Source: Promethearchaeota archaeon
Lineage (GTDB): Archaea; Asgardarchaeota; Lokiarchaeia; Sigynarchaeales; SOKP01
Reading direction: 5' to 3'
Assembly: GCA_004524515.1 (NCBI GenBank)
Contig: SDNV01000094.1
Coordinates: forward strand, 1-10,423
DNA length: 10,423 bases
A program made the position numbers and the translations under genes. This document shows positions 6,333-10,423 of this stretch, one piece after another. The first letter of the stretch is position 1, and each line of letters opens with the position of its first letter. The notes below the pieces were generated by a model, which did no database searches, was not told where the DNA came from, and saw only the letters and a program-made list of their open reading frames with translations.

Positions 6333-7265
6333 TTAATAGTGATCTGCTTCAGGATGTATTGTTTTTATAAAATTAAAGCTGAAAATATCTTCAACTGTTA
6401 GATTTTTATTTATGTATCCTAATTCATGTAGGGTATTAACAAATTGCATTGTTGCTTTTATGTATCCCTCTGAAAGCGCAATGCAATATTTAGGAGAAAT
6501 TTCTAAAATTGCCTGAGCGTAATCTTTTTTGATTATTTTAAATGTATTAGCAATCATTTCAGCAGCCATGGAAGGTGAATTTCTAATTAAATATGACGCG
6601 TCTTTATGATTAGTTAAAAAACCATGAATAATTTGAGGTTCAGTATCAATCAAGTCTCTATGGCAAAAAATACCATAACTAGGATTATTTTTCCATAATA
6701 TTTCGGGTGGTAATATTATATGAGAATCTAACATAGTTGAAGTAAATACTGCTAAAGCTGGTGTCCCCACACCTCCTTCAAGAATCCCCTTTTTCATATC
6801 TAATGCGATGAATTCTGCTTGTTTGTAATGTTTTACTTGAATATCCTTTACCAAATTGTATTTTTTAAGATAATGGTTTAAAATTACATCGTGAATCGAT
6901 CCTTTGCTTGGAACACCAATTGATTTTCCTTTAAACTGAGTAAGAACCTTTCCTATATCATTATTGAAATTATATAAATTCATGAAATTCTTTTTTGCGA
7001 CGATAATAGTTCCCTCTACGTGCCCCCCAGCAACACATTTTATTGGAACACCTTTATCAATACCAATTATAGCTGGAGGTAATCCCATATAACCAATGTC
7101 TAGTTTTCCTTGCCGAAAAGCATCAACCATTAAAGGTCCTGTTCCAAAAAAAATCCAATTTATTTCACGTGATAAATTAATTTCCAAATCTTTATTTGCC
7201 ATTAAAATAAAATTGGTATGATAGGCTGTTGATAAATGTCCTATAGTTAATCTTTGTTTTATCAT
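6333..7265 (-). CDS. NMT1/SsuA-like substrate-binding-protein fold, no signal peptide
   Basis: The protein has 310 residues with the two-lobed periplasmic-binding-protein pattern of the nitrate/sulfonate/taurine and THI5-like group: LTIGHLSTAYHTNFILMANKD at the start, FFGTGPLMVDAFRQGKLDIGYMG (39-61), GVPIKCVAGG (72-81), FKGKSIGVPSKGSIHDVILN (111-130) and GVGTPALAVF (165-174). It begins directly with the first strand of the fold. There is no signal peptide or lipobox, and an in-frame TAG four codons upstream rules out an N-terminal extension, so the protein should be cytosolic. No ABC permease or ATPase gene accompanies it. The Cys-rich motif of eukaryotic THI5 is absent. Possible roles are a cytosolic ligand carrier or sensor, or an enzyme re-using the binding fold (as MqnA/MqnD do). 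The substrate is unknown; its place among sulfur amino-acid genes suggests a sulfur or amino-acid-derived ligand. It lies 310 bases upstream of metX on the same strand and diverges from the sulfur-carrier gene. Confidence 0.82.
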   Translation of the reverse strand: MIKQRLTIGHLSTAYHTNFILMANKDLEINLSREINWIFFGTGPLMVDAFRQGKLDIGYMGLPPAIIGIDKGVPIKCVAGGHVEGTIIVAKKNFMNLYNFNNDIGKVLTQFKGKSIGVPSKGSIHDVILNHYLKKYNLVKDIQVKHYKQAEFIALDMKKGILEGGVGTPALAVFTSTMLDSHIILPPEILWKNNPSYGIFCHRDLIDTEPQIIHGFLTNHKDASYLIRNSPSMAAEMIANTFKIIKKDYAQAILEISPKYCIALSEGYIKATMQFVNTLHELGYINKNLTVEDIFSFNFIKTIHPEADHY

Positions 7266-7310
7266 GAAACCACGCTAATTGATATTTACAAAACCTTAAT
7301 TTATGTTTAG

Positions 7311-7320
7311 ATTTTATAAT
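7311..7320 (-). promoter_or_regulatory. TATA-like box for the NMT1-like gene
   Basis: The minus strand reads ATTATAAAAT, centred about 50 bases upstream of the ATG at 7265. This would put transcription start near 7290 with a leader of about 25 bases. It lies in the 127-base divergent gap shared with the sulfur-carrier gene. Confidence 0.4.
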
Positions 7321-7335
7321 CCAAATTATTAATTA

Positions 7336-7346
7336 TTTTATATATG
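7336..7346 (+). promoter_or_regulatory. TATA box for the MoaD/ThiS-like gene
   Basis: TTTTATATATG is the strongest TATA-like sequence in the divergent gap. Its centre is about 52 bases before the ATG at 7393, giving a start near 7367 and a leader of about 26 bases. No clear ribosome binding site precedes the ATG. Confidence 0.5.
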
Positions 7347-7392
7347 TTTAATATATTAGAAAGAAAAATTAAAAATAAAATTCTGAAACCTA

Positions 7393-7686
7393 ATGTCTGA
7401 ATTACAAGTAAAAGTATTATTTCTCTCTATATTAGAAGATATTACTGGAATAAAAGAAATTTCACTACCCATTAAAGATAAATCAACCATCAGAGATATA
7501 ATTAATGAGTTAATTTCGAATTTTGGAGAAGAATTTGAAAATACCATATTTATATCAACAGGGATTTTAAGTAAATATATTTTACTAAGTTTGAATGGCA
7601 AGGATATTAAACATTATAACGATATCGAAACAATTATTCAAGATGGAGATGAAATCATATTTTTACCTGCGATTGCTGGAGGTTAA
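7393..7686 (+). CDS. MoaD/ThiS-family ubiquitin-like sulfur carrier ending in Gly-Gly
   Basis: This 97-residue beta-grasp protein ends in FLPAIAGG; the final Gly-Gly is the site that E1-like enzymes adenylate and turn into a thiocarboxylate. Family marks include VKVLFLSILEDITGIKEISL at the start, the STIRDIINELISNFGEEFEN helix, LLSLNGKDI, and the DGDEIIFLP segment before the tail. Length is slightly above that of MoaD (about 80). Such carriers give sulfur to molybdopterin/tungstopterin (MoaD), thiamine (ThiS), tRNA thiolation or protein tagging (SAMPs), or to cysteine/homocysteine synthesis (CysO, HcyS). None of the usual partners (MoaE, an E1/ThiF enzyme, a JAMM peptidase) is in the window. 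It lies alone between the NMT1-like gene and cysE, which makes a role in sulfur amino-acid synthesis a fair hypothesis, not a demonstrated one. Confidence 0.88.
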   Translation: MSELQVKVLFLSILEDITGIKEISLPIKDKSTIRDIINELISNFGEEFENTIFISTGILSKYILLSLNGKDIKHYNDIETIIQDGDEIIFLPAIAGG

Positions 7687-7709
7687 TTTTATACTTTCAT
7701 TATATAAGA

Positions 7710-7729
7710 TGTAAATTTGTTGTAAATTT
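7710..7729 (+). repeat. Direct repeat one helical turn apart upstream of cysE
   Basis: TGTAAATTT occurs at 7710-7718 and 7721-7729, 11 bases apart start to start, so both copies face the same side of the helix. They lie about 55-75 bases upstream of the cysE TATA-like box, where an activator or a cooperative regulator could bind. They may also belong to the 3' region of the preceding gene. Confidence 0.35.
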
Positions 7730-7783
7730 AAATTATATAGATGAAAAGATTGCACATAATTTTTTATTCTTGTTTTTATCATC

Positions 7784-7790
7784 TTTATAC
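7784..7790 (+). promoter_or_regulatory. TATA-like box for cysE, suggesting a leaderless transcript
   Basis: TTTATAC is centred 29 bases before the cysE ATG at 7816. With the usual archaeal spacing, transcription would begin at or next to the start codon. The absence of a ribosome binding site (AAAGAAAATG) agrees with leaderless translation. Confidence 0.45.
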
Positions 7791-7815
7791 AATGAAATAA
7801 TATTTTTTAAAGAAA

Positions 7816-8655
7816 ATGGAAGATTTTATTAGATGTTTAAATTGTGGAAGGAATTTAGCCGATAAGGAAAAGGAACACTATAATTATTGTTCTGAATGTA
7901 TATTAGATCTCAATTTTCGTTTAACGGAGCTTGATCGAACCGAAATAGATGAGAATCTTCAAAAAATATTGAATTTTTTTGTCTCAGATGTAAGTGCAGC
8001 TTTTAATAAAGATCCCGCAGCGAGGTCACTTTTAGAAGTATTAACAAGCTACCCAGGTATTAAGGCTATTCTTTTACATCGCATAGCTCATTTTTTTTGG
8101 AAAATTGAAATGCCTTTCGTACCACGCTACATTTCTGAAATTGCTCGAGAAATGACTGGAATAGAAATCCATCCAGGAGCAAATATTGGACGAGATTTTT
8201 TTATAGATCACGGAGGAGGTGTTGTGATTGGGGAGACTTCTGAGATTGGAGACAATGTGACGATTTATCAAGGGGTAGTCTTAGGAGGGACAACAGGCGA
8301 ACCTATTAAACGCCATCCCACTGTTGGTAATAATGTCGTTATCGGCACTGGAGCGAAATTATTAGGGCCTATTACTATTGGAGATAATGTAAGAATTGGA
8401 GCAAATTCTGTAGTTGTTAGAGATATACCTCCCAATTCTGTTGTAGTTGGGGTTCCAGGAAGAATTATTTCTAGAGATGGTAAAAAAATACAAAAAATTG
8501 ATTTATCTCATGGAGATTTACCTGATCCAATATCTATAGCACTTTCAAAAATGAACTCTCGGATTGAATATTTGGAGTCAATGCTATCAGGACAAAAATA
8601 TAAAAAAAAAACTGATATTGAAATTCTTTACGGAGAATTTGGTGCTGGAATTTAA
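7816..8655 (+). CDS. cysE: Serine O-acetyltransferase CysE with an N-terminal zinc ribbon
   Basis: CysE makes O-acetylserine from serine and acetyl-CoA, the first step of cysteine synthesis. The protein has 279 residues. Residues 1-30 carry CLNC (7-10) and CSEC (25-28), a four-cysteine zinc knuckle not found in typical CysE. The SAT N-terminal region follows with DPAAR (D66 equals the substrate-binding Asp of the DPA motif) and [10 protein letters not shown] (86-95). The left-handed beta-helix spans about 115-220 with hexapeptide repeats. Catalytic residues are D131 and H132 in [11 protein letters not shown] and H167 in RHPTV. The C-terminal tail ends EFGAGI, very like the EYGDGI end of the E. 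coli enzyme that inserts into the CysK active site. The loop [13 protein letters not shown] matches the acetyl-CoA side of the family. It is followed by the Rrf2 regulator and cysK on the same strand, though gaps of 84 and 139 bases suggest separate promoters. Confidence 0.95.
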   Translation: MEDFIRCLNCGRNLADKEKEHYNYCSECILDLNFRLTELDRTEIDENLQKILNFFVSDVSAAFNKDPAARSLLEVLTSYPGIKAILLHRIAHFFWKIEMPFVPRYISEIAREMTGIEIHPGANIGRDFFIDHGGGVVIGETSEIGDNVTIYQGVVLGGTTGEPIKRHPTVGNNVVIGTGAKLLGPITIGDNVRIGANSVVVRDIPPNSVVVGVPGRIISRDGKKIQKIDLSHGDLPDPISIALSKMNSRIEYLESMLSGQKYKKKTDIEILYGEFGAGI

Positions 8656-8706
8656 TCATAAAGATTAATTATTCTTAATTTTTTATTTAAATAGGAATTT
8701 ATTAGC

Positions 8707-8715
8707 TTTTATAAC
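8707..8715 (+). promoter_or_regulatory. TATA-like box for the Rrf2 gene
   Basis: TTTTATAAC is centred 29 bases before the ATG at 8740. As for cysE, this spacing and the lack of a ribosome binding site point to a leaderless transcript. The eight bases TATAACTA that end this element recur in the inverted repeat before cysK (9259-9266), which may mark a shared regulator site. Confidence 0.45.
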
Positions 8716-8739
8716 TATAATAATAAAACTTTAAAAAAA

Positions 8740-9153
8740 ATGAGAGTTTTTTCTGAAAAAATTAATTATGCACTCTCAGCTCTTTTTGAATTAGCAAATA
8801 ATTTTAATCAGAGTCATATGCAAATAAAAGATATTTCTAAAGCTCAAAATATACCAAAATCCTATTTAGAAAAGCTTTTAATTAGTTTGAAAAGAGGAAA
8901 TCTCGTTGAAAGTGTTCGAGGAGCTCAAGGTGGTTATAAACTTAAGAAACCTCCGAATAAAATAAGAATTATTGATATAATAGAAGTTTTAGAAAGTTCA
9001 ATTACAATATTAGATTATTCAAAAAATACAGAAGTTTTACAGGCATTCTGGAAAAATATTGAAGTCAAATTTAAAGATTTATTAAATATTACCTTGGAAG
9101 ATCTTGTAAATGAAGAAGTTCTCTTACGAAAAAGGTTAAATTATCAGATTTAA
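8740..9153 (+). CDS. Rrf2-family transcription regulator, cysteine-free and CymR-like
   Basis: The 137-residue protein has the Rrf2 winged helix: SEKINYALSALFELA (5-19), IKDISKAQNIPKSYLEKLL (29-47) and the wing signature LVESVRGAQGGYKL (55-68), then the dimerisation helix start IRIIDIIEVLE (75-85). IscR and NsrR carry three cysteines for an iron-sulfur cluster after this point; this protein has no cysteine at all. Its C-terminal part, FWKNIEVKFKDLLNITLEDL, resembles the end of Bacillus CymR (recalled from memory), the master repressor of cysteine genes that works through a complex with CysK. It lies between cysE and cysK on the same strand, 84 bases after the former and 139 before the latter. 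Likely targets are cysK, cysE and itself; operators are only suggested by inverted repeats. Its exact ligand or partner is not shown by sequence. Confidence 0.88.
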   Translation: MRVFSEKINYALSALFELANNFNQSHMQIKDISKAQNIPKSYLEKLLISLKRGNLVESVRGAQGGYKLKKPPNKIRIIDIIEVLESSITILDYSKNTEVLQAFWKNIEVKFKDLLNITLEDLVNEEVLLRKRLNYQI

Positions 9154-9255
9154 AAAAGTTCAATCTACTTCTCATTTTCGATTTTTGATTAAAACCTGCT
9201 AAAATTGCACTTTTCTTTAAATTTGAGATTCCATACTAAGTCACTCAAGATAGTC

Positions 9256-9273
9256 AAGTATAACTAAATACTT
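9256..9273 (+). promoter_or_regulatory. 6-6-6 inverted repeat before cysK, candidate Rrf2 operator
   Basis: AAGTAT (9256-9261) and ATACTT (9268-9273) are exact inverted copies separated by AACTAA. It ends five bases before the cysK ribosome binding site. The best TATA-like candidate, TTTAAATTT at 9216-9224, would start transcription near 9247, placing this repeat at the beginning of the transcript, a suitable position for a repressor to block polymerase. The regulator gene immediately upstream makes Rrf2 binding the natural guess. Confidence 0.45.
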
Positions 9274-9278
9274 AAAAA

Positions 9279-9292
9279 GAGGTTAAATGTAA
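9279..9292 (+). promoter_or_regulatory. Ribosome binding site of cysK with an abutting start-stop codon pair
   Basis: GAGGT at 9279-9283 lies nine bases before the cysK ATG at 9293 and is one of only two good Shine-Dalgarno-like sites in the window. Between them an in-frame ATG-TAA (9287-9292) sits directly against the cysK ATG. That ATG is only three bases from the GAGGT, too close for normal use, so 9293 is the functional start. A minimal start-stop element here could nevertheless affect initiation. Confidence 0.5.
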
Positions 9293-10222
9293 ATGGGAAG
9301 AATTTATAAAAATATAGTTGAGACTATTGGACGAACTCCACTTGTTAGATTAAATAAAGTAACAGAATATATCGATCCAACAATTTTCGTTAAAATTGAA
9401 GCATTTAATCCTGGAGCCAGCGTTAAAGATAGAATTTGTATGGCAATGATTCACAGGGCTGAAGAGGAAGGAGTCATCAATAAGGAAACTATCATTGTCG
9501 AACCTACTTCAGGTAATACTGGAATAGGTTTAGCTTTAGTAGCTGCTGCTAGAGGATATAAATTGATTCTAACAATGCCCGATAGCATGACTGTTGAAAG
9601 ACGCAAAATCTTGAAAGCTTATGGTGCTGAGTTGGTATTAACCCCTGCCTCAAGTGGAATGAAAGGTGCTATTGAAAAAGCTGAAGAATTAGCTAAAGAC
9701 GACGACAAAGTCTTCATACCTCAACAATTTAAAAATGAAGCTAATCCTGAAATCCATAGAAAAACTACGGCTGAAGAAATTCTTGATGATCTCGATGGAA
9801 AAGTCGAAGGACTTGTTGCGGGAATTGGCACTGGAGGAACTATTACAGGTGTCGGAGAAGTTTTGAGAAAAAAAGTAAAAAATCATGTAAAGATTTACGC
9901 TGTAGAACCAATTGATTCACCCGTTTTATCTGGAGGTAATCCTGGCCCCCATAAAATTCAAGGTATTGGTGCAGGGTTTGTTCCTGATGTGTTAAACACC
10001 GAAATATATGATAAAGTTATTAAGGTAGCCTATAGTGACGCCGTTGAAACGGCAAGAAAATTAGCTAAATTAGAAGGTATCTTCGTTGGAATCTCTGCAG
10101 GTGCTGCAGCCTGGGCTGGGATTTACGAAGCATCTAAGGATTTTAAGAGAGGAGATAATATCGTAGTTATTCTTCCAGATACCGGTGAGAGATATTTATC
10201 AACTGATTTGTTTCAAATCTAA
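9293..10222 (+). CDS. cysK: Cysteine synthase A (O-acetylserine sulfhydrylase)
   Basis: CysK converts O-acetylserine and sulfide to cysteine in the cytosol. The 309-residue fold-type II PLP enzyme has the Schiff-base lysine K45 in NPGASVKDR, the substrate-binding loop PTSGNTGIGLA (71-81), the phosphate-binding loop GTGGTITGVG (179-188), and S268 in GISAGAA that contacts the pyridine nitrogen. MPDSMTVERR, PQQFKNEANPEIH and GIGAGFVP (224-231) are all typical of CysK/CysM. Length is normal and the C-terminus RYLSTDLF is complete. GIGAGFVP and PQQF favour the O-acetylserine enzyme over cystathionine beta-synthase; the latter's extra domains are absent. It is preceded by the Rrf2 gene and cysE, and CysE carries the tail needed to form the cysteine synthase complex with it. 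Its richer, more even codon use compared with the long minus-strand enzymes suggests higher expression. Confidence 0.96.
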   Translation: MGRIYKNIVETIGRTPLVRLNKVTEYIDPTIFVKIEAFNPGASVKDRICMAMIHRAEEEGVINKETIIVEPTSGNTGIGLALVAAARGYKLILTMPDSMTVERRKILKAYGAELVLTPASSGMKGAIEKAEELAKDDDKVFIPQQFKNEANPEIHRKTTAEEILDDLDGKVEGLVAGIGTGGTITGVGEVLRKKVKNHVKIYAVEPIDSPVLSGGNPGPHKIQGIGAGFVPDVLNTEIYDKVIKVAYSDAVETARKLAKLEGIFVGISAGAAAWAGIYEASKDFKRGDNIVVILPDTGERYLSTDLFQI

Positions 10223-10229
10223 TTTAATC

Positions 10230-10254
10230 TTTTTTTTCATTTTACTTTTTTTTT
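10230..10254 (+). terminator. Double oligo-T terminator after cysK
   Basis: Eight T residues (10230-10237) and nine T residues (10246-10254) follow the cysK stop codon within 32 bases, with no stable hairpin. Oligo-U runs without a hairpin are the normal intrinsic terminators of archaea. Confidence 0.65.
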
Positions 10255-10330
10255 AAACCTCAACCTTTTAATACGAGGCTAACCAATAGTTATATTGTTA
10301 TTACAAACCATTCAAGTCAAAACATAATTT

Positions 10331-10423
10331 TGGTACTCCCCGCGTGTGGATGATACCTGAAAAGAAATTTGGCAGGACGGTGGCTAGGTGGAAACCCTCC
10401 CATCTCATGGACAATTAGGCCGC
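10331..10423. other. GC-rich block at the right edge with RNA-like hairpins, family not identified
   Basis: From about 10331 the composition jumps to roughly half G+C, against about 30% around it, which in AT-rich archaea usually marks a stable RNA gene. On the plus strand CCTG (10356-10359) can pair with CAGG (10373-10376). GGTGG (10379-10383) can pair with CCATC (10400-10404) with one wobble, enclosing an inner GGT/ACC stem (10387-10389 with 10394-10396, approximately) capped by the GNRA-type loop GGAA. A possible promoter, AACCTTTTAATA, lies at 10262-10273. I could not match it to tRNA, 5S rRNA or a box C/D RNA. GGCAGG with GTGG and GGAAACCC faintly recalls RNase P RNA, and TAGGCCG at the very end faintly recalls the start of SRP RNA, but key conserved segments of both are missing. 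The window ends inside it. Confidence 0.4.

Noticed and set aside
6333..7265. THI5-type pyrimidine synthase for thiamine, or an ordinary secreted ABC binding protein
   Set aside because: The Cys-rich motif of THI5 is absent and no thiamine genes are near; a secreted protein is excluded by the missing signal peptide and the in-frame upstream stop.
7356..7601. Open minus-strand frame of 81 codons
   Set aside because: It is antisense to the sulfur-carrier gene, whose beta-grasp pattern and Gly-Gly end are clear.
8074..8271. Open minus-strand frame of 65 codons
   Set aside because: It is antisense to the catalytic part of cysE.
8740..9153. IscR/NsrR-type iron-sulfur sensor
   Set aside because: The protein has no cysteines, so it cannot bind a cluster in the known way.
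9689..9886. Open minus-strand frame of 65 codons
   Set aside because: It is antisense to cysK and is low-complexity (Ser/Phe/Asn), as expected from the shadow of a real gene.
10350..10415. Short frame starting MIPEKKFGRT at the right edge
   Set aside because: It runs only 22 codons from its ATG to a TAG, has no recognisable family, and its composition is better explained by a structured RNA.
1..10423. Mobile element, prophage, CRISPR array or defence system
   Set aside because: No transposase, integrase, terminal inverted repeats, spacer-repeat pattern or defence-type domains are visible; the repeats found are short and promoter-located.

Overview
The window looks like a piece of an AT-rich (by eye about 30% G+C) archaeal genome. 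The reasons are TATA-like boxes centred about 29 bases before start codons that lack a ribosome binding site (leaderless style), a GTGAT-type site before one small gene, long oligo-T runs in place of classical hairpin terminators, and an Lrp/AsnC regulator carrying a C-terminal multi-cysteine tail of a kind I associate with archaea. An Asgard/Loki-type archaeon is my best guess, but this is inference. Most of the enzymes belong to families better known from bacteria, and one from fungi.

Layout. Positions 3-221 hold the end of an unrecognised gene. A small zinc-ribbon gene follows (421-678). A hairpin-like inverted repeat then separates it from a converging minus-strand block. Read in its own direction, that block is metX (6022-4901), metW (4878-4285), a class V PLP enzyme (4233-3067), a long two-part cystathionine gamma-synthase (3065-1395) and an Lrp-family regulator (about 1348-785). 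Gaps in it are 22, 51, 1 and 22-46 bases. Upstream of metX is a 310-base non-coding stretch, then a separate minus-strand gene for a substrate-binding-protein-like NMT1/SsuA family member without a signal peptide (7265-6333). From 7393 the genes run on the plus strand: a MoaD/ThiS-like sulfur carrier, cysE with a zinc-ribbon extension, a cysteine-free Rrf2 regulator and cysK. The right edge (about 10331-10423) is a GC-rich block with RNA-like hairpins that I could not assign.

How it may work together. CysE and CysK make cysteine from serine, acetyl-CoA and sulfide. MetX activates homoserine. The long cystathionine gamma-synthase would join the activated homoserine to cysteine. The class V PLP enzyme, translationally coupled to it, is a candidate for the missing cystathionine-cleaving step to homocysteine. 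MetW is the usual partner of MetX. The Rrf2 protein resembles the cysteine regulator CymR, and CysE ends in the GxGI type of tail that docks into CysK, so a bacterial-style cysteine synthase/regulator circuit may exist here. The window is therefore a compact cysteine-methionine (forward trans-sulfuration) island, with an orphan sulfur carrier and an orphan ligand-binding protein in the middle.
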